Assembly (NCBI RefSeq): GCF_009905375.1
Contig: NC_133650.1
Coordinates: forward strand, 62,747,669-62,811,668
Direction of reading: 5' to 3'
Source: Apium graveolens
Taxonomy: Eukaryota > Streptophyta > Magnoliopsida > Apiales > Apiaceae
Length of the DNA: 64,000 nucleotides
Positions 11,924 to 22,365 of the stretch are shown piece after piece. The stretch's first letter is position 1, and each line of letters begins with the position of its first letter. The translations under genes and the position numbers were made by a program. A model generated the notes under the pieces. That model was not told where the DNA came from, ran no database searches, and saw nothing but the letters and a program-made list of their open reading frames with translations.

Positions 11924-12378
11924 GTTAGAGATTTTGAGATGGAGATGCTGAGCAGTGTTGTTATGGTTATGTAGTATGGACAGTAGTGTGTAGTGTGTAT
12001 CAGAAGGCTTTTGAGTTATATTTATAGACTAGCGATGCTGACTAGTGAGTAGGTTGTTGTACCCTTTTTGATTTTACTTTCGAAGCGTCTTTACGCTTGT
12101 ACTACCTAAAACTTTTGATCTATATATCAGTACCTTTTCCTTTCCAACACTGTCATTTACTTTATCGCACCTGTTTTACTTTACCTTATTTATTGCACCA
12201 GTATACCCTGTGATACCATGTACCCTGTTTTCCATAACTGTTTATATTCTGTAAAGAAGCATACAATTTACTTAGTTACAACTGTTTTCAAAAAGAGATA
12301 TTTCTATTTCACAAAACTTTTCTTTTATACAAAGATTTGATTCAAAAGCTAAATAAATTGATTGATTTTTTACAGAAA
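11924..12378 (+). other. B spacer between pre-gag ORF and gag
   Basis: These 455 bases contain no convincing ORF. The second half is strongly pyrimidine-biased (about 12060-12240) and ends TTTTTTACAG three bases before the gag ATG, which resembles a plant 3' splice acceptor. The same arrangement follows the C pre-gag ORF at 63679-64000. A leader intron for gag expression is possible but untested. Confidence 0.5.
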
Positions 12379-13140
12379 ATGCCTCCCAGAAGAAATACCC
12401 GCACCAACACCCAGAATGAAGAAACCAACAATAATACCGAAGATGATACAAACCAGAATGTGAACCCAGGACCCATGGACCCAGCAATAGCCCAGATTCT
12501 TCAAATCTTGGCCCAACAAACAGTTCACCTGGCACAACAACAGCAGAGACAGACCAATCCCCAGGTAACTTTCAAAGCTTTTCAGGCAGTAAACCCACCA
12601 GAATTCAAGGGTTCCTTAGAGCCAATTGAAGTAAATGTGTGGTTAAAGGAAATAGAGAAGGCTTTTGCCTTGGTAAAAGTGAAAGATGAGCAGAAGGTTG
12701 AATTTGCAAGTTACTATCTGAAGAATGAGGCCACCTATTGGTGGGAGATGGTGAAGACATTGGAAAGCACAGATGTTATTTCTTGGGAAAGGTTTAAGGA
12801 ATTGTTTTTAGAAAAGTATTTTCCTCAGTTTGTTCAGGATCAAATGGAGCTGAAGTTTTTAGAATTGAAGCAAGGGAACATGTCGGTAACAGATTATGAG
12901 GGGAAGTTTGAGGAATTGTCAAGGTATGTGCCATCGTATGTTGATACTGATAGAAAGAAAGCTAAGAGATTCCAGCAAGGCTTAAAGCCATGGATCAGAG
13001 GGAAGGTAGCTATTTTTGAATTGGATACCTATGCCGGGGTTGTACAGAAAGCTATGATCGCAGAGACAGAGAGTGAGATGTTCCAGAAAGAAAAGGAAAG
13101 CAAGAAAAGGAAAGTTGAGGGAAGTGAGGGTCAGTCATAA
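12379..13140 (+). pseudogene. gag: B gag, capsid part (premature stop)
   Basis: Gag forms the virus-like particle. The ATG at 12379 starts MPPRRNTR, a start shared with A gag (MPPRRR). A Thr/Asn/Gln-rich N-terminus is followed by the retrotransposon gag domain (PPEFKG, WLKEIEKAF, YWWE, EKYFPQF, FLELKQG). The frame ends at TAA 13138, but homology continues in the same frame (GKFPNFKKGKFQPG) to the zinc knuckles. The stop is therefore probably a CAA-to-TAA mutation rather than the natural end. Confidence 0.9.
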
Positions 13141-13857
13141 ACAGGGAAGTTTCCAAATTTTAAGAAGGGCAAGTTTCAGCCAGGGAGAAATTTTAATTTT
13201 AGGAGATAAAATGCAGAAGACGGAGGCCAGGGCAATCATTCAGCTAATGTGAATCAGCCGAATCAGTTGAGATTAACTTTTCCGGATTGTCAAGTTTGTG
13301 GAAAGAAGCATGGAGGAGTTTGTAATAAGTTGAATGTGGTATGTTTTAAATGCAACCAGAAAGGGCACTACTCGAGGGAGTGCCGAAATCAGCCAGCAAG
13401 AGAGCCAGCAAATAAGGATCAGCCTATCCGGAATCCAGCAGTGAAAGTTCCAGTCATTGGATTTACATGCTTTAAATGTGGGAAGCCAGGACATATGGCC
13501 AGGGATTGCAAGACACCAACCCCAGTCAGTAATGCATTAAGGATTATGGGATCTACCCCAACAGTGAATGAGACTCCGAGGGCTAGAGTTTTTGACATGT
13601 CGGTGAAGGATGCGATCCAGGATACGGATGTCGTGGCAGGTACGCTTAATGTGAATTCTTTATGTGCCAAAGTGTTAATAGATTCGGGAGCAACTTGATC
13701 GTTTGTTTCACAAGATTTTGTTAGTAAGTTAATTTGTCCAGTTGGGTATTTAAATGAAATAATGACTGTGGAATTAGCAAATCAAGAACGTGTAACTGTT
13801 AACCAAGTTTGTGGGAATTATGAGATTGAGATTTCCGGTAGTAAGTTTTAGGTAGAT
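13141..13857 (+). pseudogene. gag-pol: B nucleocapsid zinc knuckles and protease N-terminus
   Basis: This is the same frame as gag. A second stop (TAA 13207) precedes the region. Two CCHC knuckles bind RNA: CFKCNQKGHYSREC and CFKCGKPGHMARDC. A preceding CQVCGKKHGGVC motif completes the usual triple pattern. The aspartic protease follows, with active site LIDSGAT at about 13675-13695, directly followed by TGA at 13696 where Arg is expected. A further TAG is at 13849. All these stops are one C-to-T change from Gln or Arg codons. Confidence 0.9.
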
Positions 13858-14946
13858 TTGATACCGTTTAAGTTAGGAGAATTTGACATTATATTAGGAA
13901 TGGATTGGTTATCTAAGCATGATGCTCAGATAGATTGTCGAAATAAGAAAGTAATGGTGAAAACTCCAGACGAAAGAATAGTAACGTTCAAGGGACAGAA
14001 GCAGGTAAAGAAGTTCTTAACGATGATTCAAGCCAAGAAGTTACTACGACAAGGATGTGAGCATTTCGTAGCATATGTGATCGACAGAAGTCAGGAGCCA
14101 GCAAAACTTGATGATATTCCATTTGTAAATGAATTTCCAGACGTATTTCCCGACGAGTTACCAGGACTTCCTCCAGATAGAGAAATTGAATTTGCAATTG
14201 ATTTAGCACCTGGAACCGAACCAGTATCCAAGGCCCCGTATAGAATGGCGCCCGTTGAGATGAAAGAGTTAGCAAAGAAATTGCAAGAGCTGTTAGAGAA
14301 AGGAGTAATTAGACCCAGCGTATCCCCGTGGGGTGTACCGGTATTATTTGTCAAGAAGAAGGATGGAAGCATGAGACTGTGCATCGACTATAGGGAGTTC
14401 AACAAGTTGACGATCAAGAATAAGTATCCGTTACCCAAAATTGATGATTTGTTTGACCATTTGAAGGGAGCCAAATATTTCTCCAAAATCGATTTAAGAT
14501 CGGGATATCATCAACTGAAGATCAAACCAGAAGATATACCAAAGACAGCTTTCAGAACAAGGTATGGACATTATGAATTTTTAGTGATGTCTTTTGGATT
14601 GACCAACGCCCCAGTAGCGTTTATGGACCTGATGAACAGAATTTTCAAGGAATATTTGGACAAGTTCGTTATAGTATTTATAGACGATATTTTGATCTAT
14701 TCAAAGACGGAGGAGGATCATACGGAACATTTAAGGACAACTTTGGAGATTTTAAGGAAAAAGAAGTTATATGCTAAATTGTCGAAGTGTGAGTTTTGGC
14801 TACAGGAAGTTCAGTTCTTAGGACACATAGTCAGTAATGAAGGGATCAAAGTGGACCCGGCAAAGATCGAGGCAATTACGAATTGGGAAAGACCGAGAAC
14901 ACCCACTGAGGTAAGAAGTTTCTTAGGATTGGCAGGATATTATTGA
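13858..14946 (+). pseudogene. pol: B protease C-terminus and reverse transcriptase
   Basis: The segment begins with the end of protease ([15 protein letters not shown]) and continues into RT. Visible RT motifs are [48 protein letters not shown] and the catalytic [10 protein letters not shown], then [13 protein letters not shown] and [10 protein letters not shown]. The catalytic aspartates are intact. The frame ends at TGA 14944 in place of the conserved Arg codon after GYY. RT copies genomic RNA to DNA in the particle. Minus-strand frames here (13988-14275, 14091-14384) are shadows. Confidence 0.92.
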
Positions 14947-16978
14947 CGATTCGTTCAGAATTTCTCAAGAATTGCAACACCATTGACAAAGCTTACACGA
15001 AAGAATGAAAAGTTTATATGGAATGACAAGTGCGAAGAAAGTTTTCAGGAATTAAAGCGGAGATTAATCACGGCACTTGTTTTGTCAATTCCAGACGATC
15101 AAGGGAATTTCGTAATTTATAGCGATGCTTCCTACAAAGGATTAGGATGTGTTCTTATGCAGCACGACAAGGTGATTGCGTATGCGTCAAGGCAATTGAA
15201 ACCACACGAACAGAAGTACCCTACTCATGATTTGGAGTTAGAAGCTATAGTTTTCGCTTTGAAGATTTGGAGACATTATTTGTATGGAGAAAAGTGTGAG
15301 ATTTTCACGGATCACAAAAGTTTGAAATATATATTTACCCAGAAGGAACTTAATATGAGACAAAGGAGATGGTTAGAATTGATCAAAGATTATGATTGCT
15401 CGATTAATTATCATCCCGGTAAGGCGAACGTTGTAGCAAATGCGTTAAGTTGGAAGGAAAAGTTAAATGTGTTATCCGTACCTGAAGAGATATATAAAGA
15501 ATTTCAAAAATTGGAATTGGAGATTAAAATTTGCAAGCCTGAGGAAGCAAAAGTGTACGGTATGATTTTTCAACCGGAGTTATTGGAGAAAATAAAGAAA
15601 TGCCAGAAAGAGGTAATGGATCAAGATATAAATAGTTTGGTAGGTGAGGAATTATGCACGCAACAAGATGATCAAGGTATTCTTAGGTTTTCTTCAAAAA
15701 TTTGGATTCCACCAGTAACGGAGCTGAAAAATGAAATTTTACAAGAGGCACATAATTCAAGATATTCCATCCATCCAGGGAGTACCAAAATGTACAGAGA
15801 TTTAAAGAAGAATTATTGGTGGCCAAATATGAAGAGGGAAATTGCGGAATGGGTTAGCAAATGCTATACCTGTCATAAAGTTAAAGCGGAGCATCACAGA
15901 CCAAGTGGATTGCTACAGCCATTGGAGATTCCAGAGTGGAAGTGGGAACATATTGTCATGGATTTCATAGTTGGATTACCAAGGACAAGGGCTAATCATG
16001 ATGCCATTTGGCTTATAGTAGATAGATTTACCAAGTCAGCTCATTTTCTGCCTATAAATGAAAGATTTTCGCTCGACAAGTTAGTTCATATGTACTTGAA
16101 AGAGATCGTAGTTCGTCATGGAGTTCCAGTGTCTATTGTATTTGATCGAGATCCAATATTTAATTCAAGATTTTGGAAGAGTTTTCAAGAATGTTTGGGA
16201 ACAAGATTGAATATGAGTACGGCCTATCACCCCCAAACTGAAGGCCAAAGTGAAAGAATGATCCAGACAATCGAGGACATGCTATGTGTTTGTGCTATTG
16301 ATTTCAAAGGAAGTTGGGACGAGCATTTACCCCTAGTAGAGTTTGCTTATAACAACAGTTATCACGCCAGTATTGGGATGCCACCTTATGAAGCCCTTTA
16401 TGGACCCAAATGTAGATCTCCAGTATATTGGGACGAAGTAGGAGAACGCAAAATACTCGGACCCGAATTGGTGCAGCAGACAAAGGAAGTTGTTGAAATT
16501 ATCCAGAAAAGATTAATAGCCGCACAAGATCGTCAAAGGAAATATGCAGACCAATCAAGAAAAGACATGGAATTTGAAGAAGGAAGCTTGGTACTATTGA
16601 AAGTATCACCATGGAAAGGACTAACGAGGTTTGGGAAGAAAGGGAAGCTAAACCCAAGATATGTCGGACCTTTTGAAATCCTAAAGCATATTGGCAAGGT
16701 AGCTTACGAGTTGGCGTTACCTCCGCGCATGGAGCACATTCACAATGTTTTTCACATATCAATGCTTAAGAAATATAATCCAGACTCCAGGCATGTAATA
16801 GAATATGAGCCAATAGACCTTCAAGCAGATTTATCATATGTAGAGAGAAAGTATTGAGAAATAAAGTGGTAAAGTTAGTAAGAGTATTGTGGAGAAACCC
16901 AAAGGTTGAAGAGTCAACCTGGGAGTTAGAAAGTGATATGAGAGAAAAGTACCCTCATTTGTTTTCTTAGAGATTCTG
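14947..16978 (+). pseudogene. pol: B RNase H, integrase and broken chromodomain
   Basis: A long open stretch (14983-16857, 624 codons) covers two enzymes. RNase H shows [20 protein letters not shown] and DHKSLKYIF, but the last catalytic region reads VVANALSW where VVADALSR is the family form, so one acidic residue is lost. Integrase has the HHCC finger ([10 protein letters not shown]...[11 protein letters not shown]), the D,D,E residues ([24 protein letters not shown]), and the SPWKGL C-terminal fold. The chromodomain tail is shifted by a short deletion near 16850. Its remaining part (LVRVLWRNPK, STWELES) is readable in another frame to about 16968. Confidence 0.9.
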
Positions 16979-16990
16979 AGGACAAAATCC

Positions 16991-17006
16991 TTTTAAGGGG
17001 GAAGGA
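16991..17006 (+). other. Polypurine tract of B
   Basis: TTTTAAGGGGGAAGGA directly precedes the 3' LTR. It is the expected plus-strand primer. Confidence 0.9.
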
Positions 17007-18893
17007 TGTAATATCCGGGATATATCGTGTAATTATTTTTGCTATTATATAATTATTATGTGTGTTCAGTATCTATTCTGTGAGTTAATTGTTAAGTGTT
17101 ATCTGTACTTGAATATTCAAAAATAATATTAATTGAGTATTTTAATTTTTATATGTCCAAAATAAAATATAGATAATTGTCATATCTTCCTAATTATTTT
17201 TATGTTGGTTTATGGATTTATAAGAATCATATGAAATTTCTAAAATCTTTTTCCGGGTAATTAAAATCTATTTTATAAAAACGGGAACCAACCGACGTCA
17301 ACCGTTGTTATGTTTTTGGAACCCGAAACTCTTTCGAGAACTCCTTCCTAACCTAATTGTAATATTCCGAGCATATTCCATATTTCGACTTTTTCGATCC
17401 GGCGTACGGTTTGTCCTGCGCGGGTCCCGGTGCAACATTTTTGATACAATATTCATTTCGGTAAATCAATAAAACCCGTATTTTCGATAAACGGGAGCTT
17501 TTTATTAAACTATCACAATTATCACTTTGTAATACGTGTAACCAGGCGCTGAGACCAAGACCGCAGTACAAATTGTACTGATTTGGATAATTATCCCGAA
17601 AACCGATACCGTTTGGATCAGTTTTTACAAATAAACGTACCGTTTTATATCCGGAATGATCCAACGGGATACTAATTTTCCGTAATTATAAATAGCCTTT
17701 TACCGTATTTTATTTCGTATCAAAATTATTTGCAGACAGATAATTATATAATTTTCAGAGAAAAGCCCTAATTACATAAATTGTTCTAAGAATCAAACAG
17801 CAAAACGAAGGCGTTACCGATCTCTGTTTTCAAAGCTTGAGTAACCAAAACGAAGGATTTGAGGTGTTCTATCAGATTCTGAGCTTTGTTTCACTGCAGA
17901 AATCAAGGTTATTTTTCTAAAAATTTATTTATTTTCGAATTTATTTTATTAAAAATATGAATTTTTGTTCGGATGATTGTTTGTATGATGTGATGATTGC
18001 ATGTTGTAGAGCTTGTTTTCCTGATGATTTTCATATGTCATACGTCTGATTTGGAGTTCAATAACATGCTCAAAAGTGGGTTTAATTTTCGAATTTCAAA
18101 ATTAGGGTTTATAGCTCGTATGAATGTTCTTAATTGAAATTTGGGGGTTTCTTATTCTGTGATAGATTGATGTTGTGTTATAGTGGGTTGTGTTCTCTGT
18201 GAAATTTGCAATCTAGTCGTATAAGTTTCATGAACCAACGAGGTCTGTAGAGAAGGGAGTTATGTTTTGAAGTTTTCCGATGTTCGCCGGAAACTGGAAA
18301 ACTTCACGGCCAAATTCCGGCCAACTCAGGGATTGTTAGGTTGTTTTGATTGCATGATTGTATTCCTGGTAATTTGTAGATGTGATCTGGAGCTTGTGGT
18401 AAGGTGAGGAGGTCGGAATCGTGTTCTCCGGCGAACTCGACTGTTTTCCGGCGACGGGGTGTAAAATTGCAGTTTGGTCCCTGGACTTTTGGGGACGATA
18501 CAGTTCGGTCCCTGAAGTTTCCAGACTTTGCAAATTTAGGATTCCTGTTTATAAAATGTTTAAAAATCATATTTCCCCAGTCCAGCGCGAGAGCTAGGGG
18601 TTCAGATTGAGAAAGCTGAGCTAGTAGGCTTCTTTTGGAATAATTTAAGTTTGTAAAAGTTTGTAAAAATGTTTAATACTCAGTTTGAGTTTGAAATAGT
18701 TGGGATTTGAACGGTTTGTAATATATTAGTGTGTTTGGCTTGTGTGCATACTTTAACCTGTTGCGGTCCATGGTGGTTGGTAAGTAGGGTCATTGCATAT
18801 ATTATTATTATCTTTATTATTGTTATAAGCAGGTTATAATTAAGGTGTGTGTGTGGACCCCAAACTTCTGACCCGGGTTTGGAGGGCGCCACA
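17007..18893 (+). repeat. 3' LTR of B with 1422-bp internal deletion
   Basis: The LTR starts TGTAATATCCGGG and ends GGGCGCCACA, 1887 bp. It matches the 5' LTR closely except that the segment equivalent to 9468-10889 is missing, joined at 18576/18577. The deleted segment is flanked by TCC on both sides in the intact copy, leaving one TCC, as in microhomology-mediated joining. 3309 minus 1422 equals exactly 1887. A TATA box remains at 17687. Confidence 0.95.
17687..17694 (+). promoter_or_regulatory. TATA box in B 3' LTR
   Basis: TATAAATA sits at the position matching 8578-8585 of the 5' LTR. In a 3' LTR it could drive read-out transcription into A's gag region. Confidence 0.55.
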
Positions 18894-18898
18894 CCTAT
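18894..18898. other. Target-site duplication of B, right copy (CCTAT)
   Basis: This is a direct repeat of 7893-7897 at the other edge of B. Confidence 0.95.
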
Positions 18899-19313
18899 GC
18901 CCTATATTGATGATGATGAGGAGGAGGCGATACGTGCACAGTTCCACGAGGTTCATGACATATCCTCTAGCGATCCAGATTCACCTCTACCACCACCGGC
19001 GACCATGCATGTAGCCGTACACGACTGGATAGTGGGTCAGCTTAACGATGAGATCACTGCGGCATCTGCTCACATTACGGAGTTATGCCAGGCACTGACA
19101 GCTGAGAGAGCCGCCCGACTAGGATACCTAGGAGATTTCAGAGCTGCTTCCCCAGCCATAGCCCGCATAGAGATCGATAGGATCGAGCTCCATACCAGGG
19201 TTTAGATGAGGATGACAGCAGTGGGAGGATACATCCCGGTAGTTGATGCGGAGCTAATGATTGCAGGAGCGATGAGGAGGGTGCGTGACCTCAGTCGCAG
19301 TGATAGTGACTGA
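18899..19313 (+). pseudogene. A pre-gag ORF, second part
   Basis: This continues the frame broken at 7897. It starts with an acidic YIDDDEEEAI segment and a Ser/Asp/Pro stretch (SSSDPDSPLPPP), followed by helical sequence (ELCQALTAERAARLG, then IARIEIDRIELHTRV). A TAG at 19203 interrupts it, but the frame continues MRMTAVGGYIPVVDAELM to a TGA at 19311-19313, so the ancestral ORF probably ended there. The segment RIE..TR followed by a G..I..VD.EL pattern resembles RIEATTRI...GHLEGQVDPALL in the D pre-gag ORF, suggesting homology. Function unknown. Confidence 0.65.
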
Positions 19314-19681
19314 GAGACTAGTGATTAAATATAGACCTTGAAGAAGGTTGGATGACTTGTCACCAATTTTGATAGGATAGCTAGTAATAGATAGCGTTTC
19401 TAGCCCTTCAGGGTACACGGCTTATGTATTTACATTTCAGTATTCAGAACTAGTAGTGATAGATTGTAATCAGGCATGTATGAACTCGGCTAGTTGTTTC
19501 ATCCCCAAGATATAAGTGGGAGATCTTATTAATATATATCTAAGCAGTTATTAAGAAATAAATTCTATATTATTGTACTGTATAAAAACCTTCTAGATAA
19601 TAAATGACATGCTTACATATGAATAAAATAATCCGACTGTTATAATTACAACTATGTTGACCAATTTTCAATATCAGAACA
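19314..19681 (+). other. A spacer between pre-gag ORF and gag
   Basis: These 368 AT-rich bases carry no ORF that I can support. The position matches the pyrimidine-rich spacer of B. Gag begins at ATG 19682. Confidence 0.5.
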
Positions 19682-20887
19682 ATGCCACCCCGTAGAAGAG
19701 GAACCAGGGCACAGCCCGCAGAATCTGTTAACCAACAACGAGGTGAACTTGACCCTGTAGTGAATGAGGAAAGTGAAGAAGACCTAGACTATAATGAATA
19801 TGATGAGGAAGAATATGTAGAAGAAGAGGTTGAGGATACACATCAGGGAGGGAACCCCATGAATGAATTTATGGAACTGCTAAGAGCAAATCTGAACCAA
19901 CAGCCTATTCCACCACAACCACATGCTGCCCAACAGACTGTAGCTACTGCCTTTAGAGCCTTCAAATCTCTCAAACCCCCAGAGTTTCTAGGATTCGCCG
20001 ACCCCGTTGAAGCACGGGCCTGGCTAAAAGAGATAGAAAAGTCCTTCGAGATACTAGGTGTTGAGGAACGACATAAGACCATTTTCGCTTCTTACATGCT
20101 AAAAGTAGAAGCTAACTACTGGTGGGAGTCTAAACGAAACCTAGAGACTGATGTTGTGATCCCATGGGATATATTTACCCGACTGTTCTTAGACAAGTAT
20201 TTCCCTAGGTTTATGAAAACCCAGATGGAGATTAAGTTTCTAGAGTTGAAACAGGATAAGATGACTGTGGAAGAATATGAGGCCAAATATACTGAGTTAT
20301 CGAGATTTGTGCCTGAGTTCATGAATACCGAAGAAAAGAAAGTGTGAAGGTTTCAGCTTGGTCTGAAATAGTGGATACATAACCGAGTAGCAGTGTTAGA
20401 GCTGACAGACTATGCCACCTTAGTGCAAAATGCCTCGATTGTTGAAGCTGGCAGTGAGCAGAGTGTGAAGGAAAAAGAAAATAGGAAAAGGAAGATAGGA
20501 AACTAAAGAATAGGAATCGGAAATAGGAGCCTTCCATGCAGGTTCGTCAGGGGAGCGGTGTCCCAACCTGCACGAGGCCCCGGATTCAGAAAGGCCCCAA
20601 GCGAGAGTGTTGGCCAGGGCGATGGACAATCTAGGGCAACATTTTATAGCCAACCACGTTCCCCAATACCAGAGTGTCGAACCTGTAAGAAGAGACACCT
20701 TGGAGTGTGTACCCAGACAAGAGCCCCTCTGAGATGTTACCGGTGTGACCAAATCGGACACCTTGCCAACAACTGCACCCGACCCAATGTAACGTGTTTA
20801 CAATGTGGAAAGGTAGGATACATGAGAAAGGATTGCCCAACGTTGAAGCCCCCAGCCTCAGGGATGAGCAAAGCTGCATCTAACTGA
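19682..20887 (+). pseudogene. gag: A gag with two zinc knuckles
   Basis: The ATG at 19682 starts MPPRRRGTRAQ. A strongly acidic stretch lies at residues ~35-60 (EESEEDLDYNEYDEEEYVEEEV), then the gag capsid domain (PPEFLGFADPVEARAWLKEI, NYWWES, DKYFPRF, KFLELKQ). A TGA at 20345 stands where Arg is expected, and further stops are at 20369 (TAG) and about 20504 (TAA). Knuckles are visible in the same frame: CYRCDQIGHLANNC and CLQCGKVGYMRKDC. The second has Tyr where the zinc-binding His should be, probably a C-to-T change. Confidence 0.9.
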
Positions 20888-22365
20888 CCCCCAGCTGCTA
20901 GGACCTTCAACATGACTATTCAGGATGCTGTCTGAAACACCGACGTGATAACATGTACCCTTTTGTTAAATTCCGAACATGCAAATGTCCTATTTGATTA
21001 TAGAGCAACCAAGTCTTTTATATCTCAAGATTTTGCAAAAAAGTTAAAACTTAATGCCATACCCTTATGTGAGATATTACGAGTGGAAATAGCAAACAAA
21101 GAAATAATTCCTGTAAATCAAGTACACCCTAAGTGCAAGTTGAAATTAGAAGGGAAGATCTTCGAGGTTGACCTAATCCCATTCGCGTTAGGAGAATTTG
21201 ATGTAATCTTAGGAATGGATTGGTTATCCAGTAACAGAGCACAAATAGATTGTGAACGGAAGAAAGTAAAGATAAGAGTGCAGAATGAAAAAGAAGTAGT
21301 GTTTAAAGGTCAACGAAAGAACCAGAATTTTCTAACCATGCTATAGGCAAAAAGATTGTTAAGGAAAGGTAACGGGACCTATTTGGCTTATGTGGTAGAT
21401 ACCAGAAAGGAAGTCCCCAATATACAGGACATACCCGTAGTAAACGAATTCGAGGATGTATTTTCAGAGAACTTACCAGGATTGCCACCTGACCGAGAAA
21501 TAGAGTTCACTATAGAATTAGCACCAGGAACGACACTAGTATCCAAGGCCCCATATAGGCTAGCCCCAGTTGAGTTGAAGGAACTAGCTTCTCAACGGAA
21601 AGAGTTATTAGATAATGGAATGATAAGGCCTAGTGTGTCACCATGGGCAGCGCCAGTACTGTTCATAAAGAAAAAGGACGACAACATGAGATTATGCATA
21701 GACTATTGAGAGCTGAATAAGCTGACTATAAAAAATAGGTACCCTCTCCCCAGGATTGATGACCTATTCGACCAACTCAAGAGAGCTGTACATTTTTTCA
21801 AAATAGATTTAAGAATAAGATATCACCAATTGAAAATTAAACCGGAAGACATACCAAAGACTGCTTTTCGCACTAGGTATATGGACACTATGAGTTCTTA
21901 GTTATGTCGTTTGGGTTAACTAATGCACCAGCAGCCTTTATGGATTTGACGAACATAGTGTTCAAAAAGTACCTGGATATATGTGTGATAGTTTTTATAG
22001 ACGATATTCTAATCTACTTAAAGACAGAGCAAGAACACGCATAACATTTGAGGATAGTCTTGGAAATCTTGAGGAATGAGAAATTGTATGCCAAGTTCTC
22101 GAAATGCGAGTTTTGGTTGACAGAAGTTCAGTTTTTAGGACATGTGGTGAGTAGCAAAGGAGTTTTAGTTGACCCTGCCAAAATAGAGGCGGTATCCAAT
22201 TGGGAAAGACCAACTACCCCAACGGAGGTTAGGAGTTTTGTGGGTTTAGTAGAATATTACCGAAGGTTCATGCAAGATTTTACTAAGATAGCCAGACCAC
22301 TGACTAAACTTACCCGGAAGACAGAAAAGTTTGTATGGAAAGAAAAATGTGAGGAGAGTTTTTAA
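20888..22365 (+). pseudogene. pol: A protease and reverse transcriptase
   Basis: This is the same ancestral frame as gag. The protease active site DSGATKSF has become DYRATKSF near 20996, so the catalytic triplet is gone. The rest ([14 protein letters not shown]) is clear. RT shows [16 protein letters not shown], then TGA at 21707 in place of Arg. A two-base insertion near 21890 (RTRY region) shifts the frame. RT continues with [32 protein letters not shown] and EVRSFVGL to about 22340, with stops near 22042 and 22363. The catalytic Asp pair is retained. Confidence 0.9.

Larger units (their letters stand above)
7898..18893 (+). mobile_element. Element B: Ty3/gypsy chromovirus inserted in A
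   Basis: B is a complete-ended plus-strand gypsy element of 10,996 bp with TG...CA LTRs and a 5-bp duplication (CCTAT). Order: 5' LTR (3309 bp), primer site, intact pre-gag ORF, gag, nucleocapsid, protease, RT, RNase H, integrase, chromodomain remnant, polypurine tract, 3' LTR (1887 bp, internally deleted). Gag-pol is a single frame interrupted by five in-frame stops, plus a short deletion in the chromodomain. The LTRs differ at only two places in the first ~205 aligned bases, so B is the youngest datable element here. C belongs to the same family. Confidence 0.95.

Noticed and set aside
13988..14384. Minus-strand frames of ~95 codons
   Set aside because: Shadows of B's RT gene.
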